The notes: a model not told the origin generated them from the letters alone. DNA of 64,000 nucleotides from Agrobacterium rubi TR3 = NBRC 13261 (GCF_000739935.1 NZ_BBJU01000012.1:183700-247699); one strand, 5' to 3'. Counted from the first letter of the stretch, positions 39,596-49,318 are shown. Program-made: numbers and translations.

Positions 39596-40579
39596 TTAGT
39601 CGGCGTATTGGCCAGCGGCCTCGATTACCGTTTTCCAGCGTGGTATCTCGCTTTCGAGCTTCGCCTTCAGCGCCGCAGGCGTGCCATCGGCTTCAGGCGA
39701 TGGCGTGGTGCCCAGCTCTGCAAAACGGGCTGCGACATTGGGGTCCTTCAGCGCGATCTGAAGCGACTTGGACAGGCGCTCGTTGATCTCGGCGGGCGTG
39801 CCCTTTGGCGTATAGATACCGTGCCAGACGCCAACTTCGAAGTCCGGCAGACCGGCTTCAGCAGAGGTTGGTACATTCGGCAGCACGTCCAGGCGCTTTG
39901 GTGTCGTCACCGCATAGGCCTTCACGGTGCCGCCCTGGATCTGCTTGGTGGTGTTGGTGGTCTGGTCGCACATGATATCGACCTGGCCGCCGAGAAGATC
40001 GGTCATGGCCGGACCTGTCCCCTTGTAAGGTACGGTGACGAGCGGTGTCTCAATCGCGCTCATGAACAGCATGCCGCACAGATGCGAGGCCGCACCGATG
40101 CCCGCATTGGCCACTGTGACCGTGTCCTTGTTGGCCTTGGCATATTCGATCAGGCCTTTGAGATCGGTTGTCTCAAGCGTCTTGCGCGACAGAATGGTCA
40201 TCGGCACTTCGGTGACAAGGCCGACATAATCGAAGGCTTCGAGCGTGTTGTAGGCCAGCTTGCGGTAGAGCGTGGCGCTGGTCGCCATGCCGATGTGGTG
40301 GAGAAGGACGGTGTAGCCATCCGCATCAGCGGATGCGACGCGGCCTGCACCCAGCGTGCCACCGGCACCACCGACATTTTCCACGATGATCTGCTGGCCC
40401 AAATCCTTCGACATGGATTCGGCAACGAGGCGGGCAACCGTATCGGTCGGGCCACCGGCGGCGAAGGGAACGACCATGGTGATGTTGCGCTGCGGATAGG
40501 TCTGCGCGGCGGCGGACAGAGCAAACAGCGATACGGCGGCAGCAGCCACGGCACCTGTGACGGTTTTCAGAATTTTCAT
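39596..40579 (-). CDS. tctC: Tripartite tricarboxylate transporter substrate-binding protein
   Basis: 327-residue Bug-family periplasmic receptor. Signal peptide ends LSAAA-QTYP. Family signatures YPQRNITMVVPFAAGGPTD and VPTSAEAGLPDFEVGVWHG are present. GGGAG lies 6 nt before the ATG. The ligand is probably a di- or tricarboxylate, in keeping with the adjacent two-component genes. Confidence 0.93.
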   Translation of the reverse strand: MKILKTVTGAVAAAAVSLFALSAAAQTYPQRNITMVVPFAAGGPTDTVARLVAESMSKDLGQQIIVENVGGAGGTLGAGRVASADADGYTVLLHHIGMATSATLYRKLAYNTLEAFDYVGLVTEVPMTILSRKTLETTDLKGLIEYAKANKDTVTVANAGIGAASHLCGMLFMSAIETPLVTVPYKGTGPAMTDLLGGQVDIMCDQTTNTTKQIQGGTVKAYAVTTPKRLDVLPNVPTSAEAGLPDFEVGVWHGIYTPKGTPAEINERLSKSLQIALKDPNVAARFAELGTTPSPEADGTPAALKAKLESEIPRWKTVIEAAGQYAD

Positions 40580-40723
40580 CTTTTTCTCCCGATGAAATAT
40601 GGCCTCATCGACCGTCGCACTCCTATTGCGCCGGTCGGGGTGAGGTTATTTGCAATCGGTGTCGGCGTTGGCGCAATGCCGGGCAGAGCAACGCAGAAGA
40701 AAAGCCCTCGATACATGGGCATA

Positions 40724-40775
40724 ATGGGTGGAAAGCGAAACATTCGACATCATCAATGGGTGGAAATCCACCCAT
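40724..40775. promoter_or_regulatory. Candidate operator of tctCBA
   Basis: A 20-bp perfect palindrome at 40756-40775 (arms ATGGGTGGA and TCCACCCAT, 2-bp centre) plus a half copy ATGGGTGGAAA at 40724-40734. The repeats are 32 bp apart, about three helical turns, and 145-196 bp upstream of tctC. This is a typical layout for an activator binding upstream, most simply the DctD-like regulator encoded next door. Confidence 0.6.
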
Positions 40776-40793
40776 CGCAATAGAGGCAAAGGT

Positions 40794-42158
40794 TCAGGGC
40801 AGGGTTTTCAGGTCTTCATCGACCAGGCCATGTTTCGTCAGCGCGTGCTTTTGCATTTTTTCATAAAGCGTCTTGCGCGATATTCCGAGCGTCTCGTAGA
40901 CAGCTTTGAGGTTGCCTTTGTGGAGTGCAATCGCTCTTGCCAGAACGGATTTTTCGAACTCCGCGACTTTGTCCGAAAGACTTGCGGCACTTTCCGATGC
41001 CGTTTGCGCCCCATCGGCGGCACTGCCATCAAGCCCCAGCACCAGCCGATCTGCCGCATTTCGCAGTTCCCGCACATTGCCGGGCCACTCCTGCATGGCA
41101 AGTGTCGAGACGATATCGGAGGGAACATCGAGATCATCCCGGCCATAACGTGCCGCCGCCTCCCTCACGAGTTGGAGGAAGAGAAGCGGGATATCGGAGC
41201 GACGTTGCGCTAGCGATGGCACATGCACGGTCGCGACATTCAGCCGGTAGAGCAAATCCTGCCGAAAGCGACCCGCCAGCGCCTCTTGCGCCAGATCAGC
41301 CTTGCTGGTCGCGATGAAGCGCACATCGAGTTCCACGGTCTCGTTTGAGCCAAGGCGGGTGATCGTACGCTCTTGCAGCACCCGCAACAGCTTGCCTTGC
41401 ATGTCAAAGGGCATAGAGCCGATTTCATCCAGCAGCACGGTGCCGCCACGGGCATGTTCGAACTTGCCGTAACGCGGGCGCAGCGCACCGGGAAAGGCAC
41501 CCGCCTCATGCCCGAACAATTCGCTTTCGATGAGATGCTGCGGCAAGGCGGCGCAATTGATGGCGACGAAGGGCTTGTCTGCGCGGGCGCTGACATCGTG
41601 GAGAGCGCGGGCAACGACTTCCTTGCCGGCACCGGTGTCTCCGATGATGAGGGTATCGGCATCCGCCGCACCGATGGCGCGGATGCGGTAGCGCAGATCG
41701 ACCATGACCTGCGTGCGGCCCGGCAGGCGCGTCTCCAGATCGTCGCGCTTGCCTGCGACTGCACGCAGGCGGCGGTTTTCCAGGACGAGCGAGCGCCGGT
41801 CTATGGCGCGCTTGATGATGCCTGCGAGATATTGAACGCTGAACGGCTTTTCGATGAAGTCATAGGCGCCGTTTCGCATGGCGCTGACGGCAAGCTGTAC
41901 GTCTCCATGGCCGGTGACCAGAATCACGGGGATTTCCGCATCCAGCTCGCGCACCTTTTGCAACAGCGTCATGCCATCCATGCCGGGCATCCTGATGTCG
42001 CTGACGATGACGCCATCGAAACTGTAGCCGATCAGCTCAAAAACATGGTCGGCATTGTCGACGGTGACGACGTCAAGACCGGCCAGTTCCAGCGCCTGCG
42101 CGGTGGAGAGGCGAAGGTCTTCTTCATCGTCGATCAGCAGCACACGGGAAGAGGTCAT
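40794..42158 (-). CDS. DctD-like response regulator (NtrC family)
   Basis: 454 residues: receiver domain with phospho-acceptor Asp54 (VSDIRMPGMDG), AAA+ domain with Walker A GDTGAGKE (173-180) and Walker B VLLDEI (241-246), and a Fis-type helix-turn-helix (GNLKAVYETLGISRKTLYEK). The sigma-54 contact loop reads GAFPGA at 220-225 in place of GAFTGA, which is unusual. The ATG overlaps the sensor kinase stop (ATGA). Probably controls tctCBA. Confidence 0.88.
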   Translation of the reverse strand: MTSSRVLLIDDEEDLRLSTAQALELAGLDVVTVDNADHVFELIGYSFDGVIVSDIRMPGMDGMTLLQKVRELDAEIPVILVTGHGDVQLAVSAMRNGAYDFIEKPFSVQYLAGIIKRAIDRRSLVLENRRLRAVAGKRDDLETRLPGRTQVMVDLRYRIRAIGAADADTLIIGDTGAGKEVVARALHDVSARADKPFVAINCAALPQHLIESELFGHEAGAFPGALRPRYGKFEHARGGTVLLDEIGSMPFDMQGKLLRVLQERTITRLGSNETVELDVRFIATSKADLAQEALAGRFRQDLLYRLNVATVHVPSLAQRRSDIPLLFLQLVREAAARYGRDDLDVPSDIVSTLAMQEWPGNVRELRNAADRLVLGLDGSAADGAQTASESAASLSDKVAEFEKSVLARAIALHKGNLKAVYETLGISRKTLYEKMQKHALTKHGLVDEDLKTLP

Positions 42159-43996
42159 TCAGCCGCAATCTCCATCGGTGCTTCTGCATCCAGTTCGATG
42201 TCGAACCGGGCTCCGCCCTCCGGCAGGTTGGTCACACTCAAGCGCCCACCAAAATCCTTGACGATGTTGTAGGAGATGGACAGCCCAAGGCCCAAGCCCT
42301 TGCCGACGCCCTTGGTGGAAAAGAAAGGATCGAAGATACGCTCCATGATGGCGAGTGGAACGCCGGGGCCGTGGTCACGGATGGAAAGGATGACTTTGTC
42401 GCCCTCGCGGCGGGCAGTCAGGTGGATGCGGCGGTCGCTCAGGCCTTCAACGGCGTCGGCAGCGTTGGAAATGATGTTGACCAGAACCTGCTGAAGCCTG
42501 ACAGGCCCGGCCTTCACCTGAAGAGGTGAGCGCGCGAAATTGACATCCAGCACGGCATCGGCTGCCTTCAGCCGGGCGTTGACGATCTCCAGCGTATCGC
42601 TGACCACGGCATCGAGAGAAACCGGCCCCAGCTTCTCGTTGGGCTTTCGTGCAAAATTGCGAAGATGCTTGCCGATCGCCGCCATCCGATCAATCAGGAC
42701 CGAGATGCGATTGAGGTTGTTGGTCGCTTCCTCGACCCGCCCTCGCTCGATCAGTAGCGCAGCACTTTCGGCATAGGTCTTGGCCGCAGCCAGTGGCTGA
42801 TTGAATTCGTGGGAGAGAGCCGCCGACATTTGCCCGAGCGCCGCCAGCTTGCCCGCCTGGATCAAATCCTTCTGGGTCTTGCGCAGGCGTTTTTCCGTCT
42901 GCCGCCGTTCGGCTATCTCGTGCTTGATATCCTGATTGACCCGGGCGAGATCGGCGGTGCGCTCCTCCACGCGTCGCTCAAGCTCGGCCTGCGCTTCTGC
43001 CTGATGTATGAGCCTGTCCTGAAGGCTCTTGCGCCGTTGCAACATGGCAGCAACCAGTGCACCGGCAAGGCAGAGGCACAAAACGACGGCGATCATCGTG
43101 GTCTTCACCTGCGTGCGCACCGAACTGGTGTCCATCAGCACATTGACCGTCCAGCCCGCATCCGGCATCGGTTGGGAGAGGAAAAGATACTCCTTGTCCT
43201 GCTCCCCCTCGCGGATCGTCATCATGTCATGGGCGCCGAAGGTGCCGCGTGTCAGGTCGAGCGGCTTCAAATTGGCGTCGGAATAGCGACGCGAGCTTTC
43301 AGTCTTGGCAATGCGTTCGGGGGTGAGCGGCTGGATGGCCGCGTAAAGCCATTCCGGCGTCCCCGTCATGAAGATGATGCCTTCGGGATCGTTGACGAAA
43401 ATCCGGTTTTCGCCATTTCCGAAGGATGCCTCGATGCCTTCGATATCGACCTTGAAGACGATGACGCCCTTGATGTCTCCGTTGAAGAGAATCGGTGAGG
43501 CGAAGTAATAACCGCGTTTGTGCGAGGTGGTGCCAAGCGCGAAGAACTTCGACTGCTGGCCCTTGGCGGCATCCTGAAAATACGGGCGGTAGCTGAAATT
43601 CTGGCCGACGAAGCTGGCCGGACCATCATAATTGCTAGCCGCAATCGTCTCGCCATCCAGCGTCATGATGTAGATGTCGGAGGATTTCAGCAGATCGTTG
43701 ATGGATTTGAGGTAGATATTGGCGCGCAATCGCAACGACTGATCTTCCGGGTGCGCGACGAGCTCCTCGATATCATCGTGATCCGCCATCAGCGCGGGCA
43801 GCGGCTCATAGCGGCTGAGATGGCCGCCGAGCGCGGAGACCGCCAGCCGCAGCGTGGTGCCGCCTTGGGCTGCCACTTCATCGAAATAGCTTTCAGCAAC
43901 CAGATCGCTGCCTCTGGTCAAGGCGAAACCGCCAAGCCCCAAGCAAACAAGCACGATACCGATCCAGCGATATGTCACCGATCTCCCCCTCCACAT
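42155..43996 (-). CDS. DctB-like C4-dicarboxylate sensor histidine kinase
   Basis: About 613 residues: N-terminal membrane helix, a periplasmic double-PAS/Cache-type sensor region of about 240 residues (YFQDAAKGQQSKFFALG, GYYFASPI), a second helix (MIAVVLCLCLAGALVAAM), a coiled coil, the phospho-acceptor motif ALSHEFNQPLAA (His near residue 397), and an ATPase domain with GPGVP and GLGLGLSIS boxes. Coupled to the response regulator. ATG at 43996 is one of several weak starts. Confidence 0.9.
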   Translation of the reverse strand: MWRGRSVTYRWIGIVLVCLGLGGFALTRGSDLVAESYFDEVAAQGGTTLRLAVSALGGHLSRYEPLPALMADHDDIEELVAHPEDQSLRLRANIYLKSINDLLKSSDIYIMTLDGETIAASNYDGPASFVGQNFSYRPYFQDAAKGQQSKFFALGTTSHKRGYYFASPILFNGDIKGVIVFKVDIEGIEASFGNGENRIFVNDPEGIIFMTGTPEWLYAAIQPLTPERIAKTESSRRYSDANLKPLDLTRGTFGAHDMMTIREGEQDKEYLFLSQPMPDAGWTVNVLMDTSSVRTQVKTTMIAVVLCLCLAGALVAAMLQRRKSLQDRLIHQAEAQAELERRVEERTADLARVNQDIKHEIAERRQTEKRLRKTQKDLIQAGKLAALGQMSAALSHEFNQPLAAAKTYAESAALLIERGRVEEATNNLNRISVLIDRMAAIGKHLRNFARKPNEKLGPVSLDAVVSDTLEIVNARLKAADAVLDVNFARSPLQVKAGPVRLQQVLVNIISNAADAVEGLSDRRIHLTARREGDKVILSIRDHGPGVPLAIMERIFDPFFSTKGVGKGLGLGLSISYNIVKDFGGRLSVTNLPEGGARFDIELDAEAPMEIAAE

Positions 43997-44063
43997 TCCC
44001 AAGTGCAAGTCTAAGTGGAGGCGCTGAATTTTCCAAGCGGGATCGAACTGCGTGCGGACAAAA

Positions 44064-44092
44064 CAAAAAAGCCGACCTAAAGGCCGGCTTAT
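44064..44092 (-). terminator. rpmF terminator
   Basis: Minus-strand stem AAGCCGGCC-TTTA-GGTCGGCTT (one G-U pair) followed by TTTTTG, 27 bp past the rpmF stop. Confidence 0.85.
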
Positions 44093-44118
44093 TCGTCAAT
44101 CAAAGACTGCGCTAAAAA

Positions 44119-44304
44119 TTATGCGCTTTCTTTCGGTGTCAGAACCTGACGACCACGGTACATGCCTGTCTTCAGGTCGATGTGGTGTGGGCGGCGAAGT
44201 TCGCCGGAGTTCTTGTCTTCAACGTAGGTTGCAGACTTCAGGCCATCGGCCGAACGACGCATGCCACGCTTGGACGGGCTTGTTTTTCTCTTTGGTACTG
44301 CCAT
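44119..44304 (-). CDS. rpmF: 50S ribosomal protein L32
   Basis: 61 residues, beginning [17 protein letters not shown] as L32 proteins do. It lacks the zinc-ribbon cysteines (C- form), usual for Alphaproteobacteria. ATG at 44304 was chosen by homology to the conserved N-terminus; the ten extra upstream codons are not conserved. Confidence 0.96.
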   Translation of the reverse strand: MAVPKRKTSPSKRGMRRSADGLKSATYVEDKNSGELRRPHHIDLKTGMYRGRQVLTPKESA

Positions 44305-44509
44305 TTGTGTAACTCCACTGAAGCGGCGAAACACGGGAACCAGCCAGGACCCAGGCCGAATGTCACATGTTTCTATATCTGAATTTTGGCGCGCTTATAC
44401 ATGCCTCATCTGGCTTTGACCAGCCCTTCCCCATATTTTTTCGATATGGGGCTGATGAGGCTTTTGCGTCGCGACCGTGACGCCAACTTTAATCAACCGA
44501 TGCTCTACA

Positions 44510-45775
44510 CTACTTCAGCCTGGCTTTCAACGACGCTTGCGGAAAGCATGTCGGCCGCATGCCGTTCTTGGATTGCCATTCACCCAGCGACCGGCGGGTC
44601 TTGAAGCCGGCGAGACCATCGGCCTTTCCGACATCGTAACCCTTGGCAACCAGTGCCTTTTGCATGGCGAGCACGTCGGAGCGCAGCATGGAGCCGACAT
44701 CGCTCCATTTGGCCTGAAACGGCCCGGCATTATAAGCGATGCGATCTGCCAGATTGCCGATGAAGAGGGCATAAAGATCAGAGTTGTTGTATTCCTTGAT
44801 GACGTAGAAATTCGGCGTCACCACGAATTCCGGACCGTTGCGTCCGGCCGGAACCAGCATCATCCCATCTGCGCTCAAATCATTGGAGGGAAAGGCTTTT
44901 CCGGAGATGCGGCGAATGCCCATCTTCTGCCAGTCTGCCACGGGGCGCGCCAGATCGGGACCTTCCTGTGCACACGATACATCGTCTGGTATGGAAACCT
45001 CGAAGCCCCAGTCGCGGTTGCGCTGCCAGCCGCGCTTGGACAGATAGTTGGCTATGGATGCAAGCGCATCCGGCACCGAGTTCCAGATGTCGCGATGACC
45101 GTCGCCATCGAAATCGACGGCATATTTGAGATAGCTGGAGGGCATGAATTGCGGCTGGCCCAGCGCGCCTGCCCACGAGCCCATCATCTTGGAGGCCGGA
45201 ATATCGCCACTTTCGACGATCTTCAACGCGTCGATCAGTTCCGCACGGAACATTTCCTTGCGCGTCGAGGTGTAGGCTTTCGTCGCCAGCACATCGATGA
45301 CGGCATTGGGCAGCTTCGCGCGGCCGAAGCCGGATTCGCGACCCCAGACGGCGATAAGGATGTTGCCGGGAACGCCGTAGGTCGCCTCGATGCGCTTGAG
45401 CGTTGAGGCATGGGTTGCGACCAGCGAACGGCCCGTGGCTGCCAGCCCCTGCAAACGCTGTTCGGAAAAATAGGCGCCGGGCGAGGCAAATTCCGCCTGG
45501 CTTTGCGCCTGTTCCTTGGGTGGCTTTTGACCGGGAATGACGAGATCGGGCAGTTTCCAGTTGATGGACAGACCCGTCAGCGTGGCCTCGATCGTCTTTT
45601 GCGAAATACCGGCCTTGCGGGCTTCCGGCCAGATATCCTGCTTCAGCCACGCATTGAAAGCGGCATCATATTGTGCAGCGGCCGCGCCTGTTGGTACCGT
45701 TTGCGCAAGCGTCACATTCGCCGACAGAAGCGATAGGGCAGCGGCGGCGATGAGGCCGATTGTTTTCACGCGCAT
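44510..45775 (-). CDS. Lytic murein transglycosylase (MltB type)
   Basis: 421-residue periplasmic enzyme that cleaves peptidoglycan glycan strands. Signal peptide ends NVTLA-QT. The catalytic glutamate lies in AVWGRESGFGR (about residue 146). The substrate-groove motif GALGQPQFMPSSYL is intact. A C-terminal peptidoglycan-binding domain (DVLAMQKALVAKGYDVGKADGLAG) completes the usual SLT_2 plus PG_binding_1 architecture. Confidence 0.93.
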   Translation of the reverse strand: MRVKTIGLIAAAALSLLSANVTLAQTVPTGAAAAQYDAAFNAWLKQDIWPEARKAGISQKTIEATLTGLSINWKLPDLVIPGQKPPKEQAQSQAEFASPGAYFSEQRLQGLAATGRSLVATHASTLKRIEATYGVPGNILIAVWGRESGFGRAKLPNAVIDVLATKAYTSTRKEMFRAELIDALKIVESGDIPASKMMGSWAGALGQPQFMPSSYLKYAVDFDGDGHRDIWNSVPDALASIANYLSKRGWQRNRDWGFEVSIPDDVSCAQEGPDLARPVADWQKMGIRRISGKAFPSNDLSADGMMLVPAGRNGPEFVVTPNFYVIKEYNNSDLYALFIGNLADRIAYNAGPFQAKWSDVGSMLRSDVLAMQKALVAKGYDVGKADGLAGFKTRRSLGEWQSKNGMRPTCFPQASLKARLK

Positions 45776-45822
45776 TCGGTTTCCTTTTTCAATCAACAGG
45801 CAGGGCAGCGCGACTTGGTGCA

Positions 45823-46428
45823 TCAGATGACGGTTCGCGCCTTGAGCGCTGCCGTCAGCGTGCCTTCATCGAGATAATCCAGCTCGCCGCCCACCGGTAC
45901 ACCATGGGCGAGACGGGTGATCTTGACGCCGAGATCGTTCAGCCGGTCGGTGATGTAGTGCGCCGTCGCCTGACCCTCGACGGTGGCGTTGACGGCGATG
46001 ATGAGTTCGCGGATGCCGCCTTCGCTGACGCGCTCGATCAGGCCTTTGATGTTCAGGTCCTCGGGGCCCACGCCGTCCAGCGGCGACAGCGTGCCGCCCA
46101 GAACATGATAGGCGGTGTTCATCGCGCCAGCCCGTTCCAAGGCCCAGAGATCGGAGACGTCTTCCACCACGATGATAATGGCTTGGTCGCGGCGATCATC
46201 GGTGCAGACGGTGCAGGGATCGATGGTATCGACATTGCCGCAGCGCGAGCACACCTTCACCTTATCATAGGCCTCACCCATGGCGTGGCCAAGCGGGCCC
46301 AACAGCTGCTCTTTCTTCTTGATCAGATGCAGTGCTGCGCGGCGGGCCGAACGGGGACCAAGCCCTGGCACTTTTGCCAGGAGCTGGATGAGTTTTTCAA
46401 TTTCGGGGCCGGTGACTCGTTTTGCCAT
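45823..46428 (-). CDS. recR: Recombination protein RecR
   Basis: 201-residue member of the RecFOR system. Helix-hairpin-helix at the N-terminus ([18 protein letters not shown]), a four-cysteine zinc finger (CSRCGN ... CTVC), and a Toprim domain ([14 protein letters not shown]). Full length. Usually directly after ybaB; here a MOSC gene on the other strand separates them. Confidence 0.96.
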   Translation of the reverse strand: MAKRVTGPEIEKLIQLLAKVPGLGPRSARRAALHLIKKKEQLLGPLGHAMGEAYDKVKVCSRCGNVDTIDPCTVCTDDRRDQAIIIVVEDVSDLWALERAGAMNTAYHVLGGTLSPLDGVGPEDLNIKGLIERVSEGGIRELIIAVNATVEGQATAHYITDRLNDLGVKITRLAHGVPVGGELDYLDEGTLTAALKARTVI

Positions 46429-46483
46429 GAGCGCTTTCTACTGCATAAATGTCATAACGGGAATCACAAGCGGAAAGCATCCC

Positions 46484-47098
46484 ATGAAAATACGCGCCAT
46501 CTGCCGGGCCGATGCTAAAATCCTGCCCGGCAAAACCTCGAAAACCGGAATTTTTAAACATCCCGTGCAAGGTCCGGTTCTTGTCGACCGCGAGGGGATC
46601 GTCAGCGATGCCGTTTGCAACAAAAAGCACCATGGCGGGCCGGATCAGGCCCTTTACGTGATGGGCTCCGTCGATCTCGATTTCTGGTCGCGTGAATTGG
46701 GATTTGCCGTCGAACCCGGATTTTTCGGGGAGAACCTCGTGATCGACGGAATCGACAGCGCCAGGATGCATGTGGGCGACAGACTGACGGCAGCGGAGGT
46801 GGAGCTGGAAGTGACCGCTGCCCGCATTCCCTGCGCGACGCTGACGGCCCGGATTGGAGACCCGAATTTTGCGCCCCGCTTCAAACAGGCGGGACAGCCA
46901 GGCTTTTATTGTCGCGTGCTGAAAGGCGGGATGATCGCTGCCGAGGAGGCCGTGACATTTGGGGCCTATCAGGGCACCAAACTGCCCATTCCCGTCATTC
47001 TTCAACGGTTCAGGCCATCAAGACTGTCGCAAGCGGAGCGAGATGATTATCTCACCACCCCGCTTGCCAGCCGTTTCAGGGCCATGCTGCAAGTCTGA
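46484..47098 (+). CDS. MOSC domain protein
   Basis: 204-residue protein of the MOSC (molybdenum cofactor sulfurase C-terminal) superfamily, close to YiiM. The motif GFFGENLVIDGID and the conserved cysteine in ARIPCATLTARIG mark the domain; the C-terminal extension is typical of YiiM-like proteins, which act in molybdenum-cofactor-dependent reductions of N-hydroxylated compounds. It is on the strand opposite to recR and dnaX-ybaB. Confidence 0.85.
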   Translation: MKIRAICRADAKILPGKTSKTGIFKHPVQGPVLVDREGIVSDAVCNKKHHGGPDQALYVMGSVDLDFWSRELGFAVEPGFFGENLVIDGIDSARMHVGDRLTAAEVELEVTAARIPCATLTARIGDPNFAPRFKQAGQPGFYCRVLKGGMIAAEEAVTFGAYQGTKLPIPVILQRFRPSRLSQAERDDYLTTPLASRFRAMLQV

Positions 47099-47104
47099 AG
47101 ACGA

Positions 47105-47428
47105 TTAGAATGGAAGCTTCATACCGGGTGGGATGGGCAGACCGGCGGTCAGGTCACGTGTTTTTTCAGCGGTGACGGCTTCGGCACGCTGCTTGGCATC
47201 GTTGTGGGCGGCCACGAGCAAATCTTCGAGGATTTCGATTTCGTCTTCCTTCAGAAGCGACGGATCGATCTTGACGCCGAGCAGCGATCCCTTGCCGCTC
47301 ATCTTGACGGTGACGAGACCGCCACCGGACGTGCCTTCGACTTCGAGTGCAGCAATCTCCTCCTGCATCTTCTCCATCTTGGCCTGCATTTCCTTGACCT
47401 TGCCCATCATGCCCATGATGTCACGCAT
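47105..47428 (-). CDS. YbaB/EbfC family nucleoid-associated protein
   Basis: 107-residue DNA-binding protein. An N-terminal coiled coil ([20 protein letters not shown]) precedes the core ([21 protein letters not shown]) and [10 protein letters not shown]. It lies 21 bp after dnaX on the same strand, the conserved dnaX-ybaB pairing. Confidence 0.94.
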   Translation of the reverse strand: MRDIMGMMGKVKEMQAKMEKMQEEIAALEVEGTSGGGLVTVKMSGKGSLLGVKIDPSLLKEDEIEILEDLLVAAHNDAKQRAEAVTAEKTRDLTAGLPIPPGMKLPF

Positions 47429-47449
47429 GTCGAAACTCCTCTTTTGTTC

Positions 47450-49318
47450 TTAGAATTCTATGTCGTCGCCCGGCAGAATGTCGCCGTCGCTGGATTCGGC
47501 GACGGATGGCGGTGCGATCTCTTCGACGTCATCCACGAGCGGTGCGCGAATGCGAACGTCCGTGATCTTGGCTCCAGGAAACTGCGCCAGAATGGCGGCA
47601 ACATCCGGGTCCTGGCGCGCATCGACAAAGCGGGCTTCGCGCGCATTGCCTTCGGCTTCCACAAGCGTGGGCTCGCCCTGTTCCTTGCTGATGGAGACGA
47701 TCCAGTGGATGCCCGTCCATTCCTTGAGCTTGACGCCGATTTCACCGGGAAGCGAGCCGGGCGCACCTTCACCGAGCCGCAGATCGAAGCGCCCAGGTTC
47801 CAGCCGCACGAGATGGACGAAATTGCGCACTCTGGCTTTCAGGATCGGGTCACGGAATTTGGCGCAGAGATCAACGATATCACTCAAGGAGTTGACCGGA
47901 ACCTTGGGCTCCGGACGCTCCTCTGGCTTTGGGGTTGCGACCTGCATCTCTTGCGGGCGGCTGTCTGGCACGGTGCGCAGCATGGTGGTCGGCTGCGGCG
48001 ATGTCTGGCGTTGTGGCGAAACTTGAGCGGAGGCGACGGCCTGCGTCGAGCCGTAGGCGCGCGCACCGCCACCATTGCCGCCGCCGGATGGTGCGCCGTT
48101 GCTGGATGCACCGCCTTCGCCATTGGAAAGCTCCAGCAGACGACGGGCAGCATCTTCTGGTGCCGGCAGGTTTGCGGCATGGGACAGCCGGATCAACACC
48201 ATTTCGGCGGCACCGGCAGGACGTGAGGCATTTTCCGTTTCAGGAATACCCTTCAACAGCATCTGCCAGATGCGAGACAGTGCAGAAACCGCGATCGTGT
48301 CGGCGAACTCAGCGCCCCGCACTCTCTCGACCTCAGACAGCGATGGATCGTCGGCTGCGTCAGGAACATATTTCATGCGGGTGACGAGATGGGTGAAATC
48401 GGCAAGGTCGTTCAGGACCACGACCGGATTGGCACCCGCCTCATACTGGCCGGTAAACTCTTCCAGGGCGGAGGCGACATCGCCCTTCACCACGTGGTTG
48501 AACAGATCAACGATACGGGCGCGGTCGGCAAGGCCCAGCATGCCGCGGATGGCATCGGCTTCGACATGCCCGCCACCATGGGCAATGGCCTGATCCAGTA
48601 GAGACAGACCGTCACGCGCGGACCCTTCGGCTGCACGGGCGATCATGGCCAGCGCCTGCGGCTCTGCCTCGAAACCTTCTTTTGCTGCAATGGCGGTAAA
48701 CAGGCCGACGAGATCGGCAGCGCTGATGCGACGCAGATCAAACCGCTGGCAACGCGACAGAACGGTAATCGGGACTTTGCGGATTTCGGTCGTTGCGAAG
48801 ATGAACTTCACATGTTCCGGCGGCTCTTCCAGCGTCTTCAGCAGACCGTTGAAGGCCTGCGTCGAGAGCATATGCACTTCGTCGATGATGTAGACTTTGT
48901 AGCGTGCGGACACCGGGCGGTAACGCACCTGCTCGATAATCTCTCTGATGTCATCGATACCAGTATGAGAGGCAGCATCCATCTCGATCACATCGACATG
49001 GCGGCCTTCCATGATGGCCTGGCAATGTTCGCCCGGAATACGCAGATCGATTGTTGGCTTGTCGATTTCGTCGGTCTTGTAGTTGAGCGCACGCGCCAGA
49101 ATACGGGCCGTCGTGGTCTTGCCCACGCCGCGAACGCCGGTCAGCATGTAGGCTTGCGCAATACGACCGCTCTCGAACGCATTGGTCAGCGTGCGAACCA
49201 TCGGCTCCTGACCAACCATCAAATCGGAAAAGTCTTTCGGGCGGTACTTTCGCGCCAGAACCCGGTAACCTGTACCCTGCTCTTTGGTCTGGGGCATATT
49301 GGTTCCGGTTTCGCTCAT
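47450..49318 (-). CDS. dnaX: DNA polymerase III subunit tau/gamma
   Basis: 622-residue clamp-loader ATPase. Walker A GVRGVGKTT at 61-69, Walker B/DExx YIIDEVHMLS, arginine-finger motif. The zinc-ribbon stretch keeps only one cysteine (RIPGEHCQAIMEGRHVDVIEMDAAS), unlike E. coli, which has CxxC pairs here. A proline/glycine-rich linker (about 390-460) separates the C-terminal tau domains. No internal frameshift site was obvious. Confidence 0.95.
   Translation of the reverse strand: MSETGTNMPQTKEQGTGYRVLARKYRPKDFSDLMVGQEPMVRTLTNAFESGRIAQAYMLTGVRGVGKTTTARILARALNYKTDEIDKPTIDLRIPGEHCQAIMEGRHVDVIEMDAASHTGIDDIREIIEQVRYRPVSARYKVYIIDEVHMLSTQAFNGLLKTLEEPPEHVKFIFATTEIRKVPITVLSRCQRFDLRRISAADLVGLFTAIAAKEGFEAEPQALAMIARAAEGSARDGLSLLDQAIAHGGGHVEADAIRGMLGLADRARIVDLFNHVVKGDVASALEEFTGQYEAGANPVVVLNDLADFTHLVTRMKYVPDAADDPSLSEVERVRGAEFADTIAVSALSRIWQMLLKGIPETENASRPAGAAEMVLIRLSHAANLPAPEDAARRLLELSNGEGGASSNGAPSGGGNGGGARAYGSTQAVASAQVSPQRQTSPQPTTMLRTVPDSRPQEMQVATPKPEERPEPKVPVNSLSDIVDLCAKFRDPILKARVRNFVHLVRLEPGRFDLRLGEGAPGSLPGEIGVKLKEWTGIHWIVSISKEQGEPTLVEAEGNAREARFVDARQDPDVAAILAQFPGAKITDVRIRAPLVDDVEEIAPPSVAESSDGDILPGDDIEF

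Noticed and set aside
40580..40755. Sigma-54 promoter for tctC
   Set aside because: Scanned the minus strand for TGGCAC-N5-TTGC; no match with the essential GG-N10-GC pair was found.
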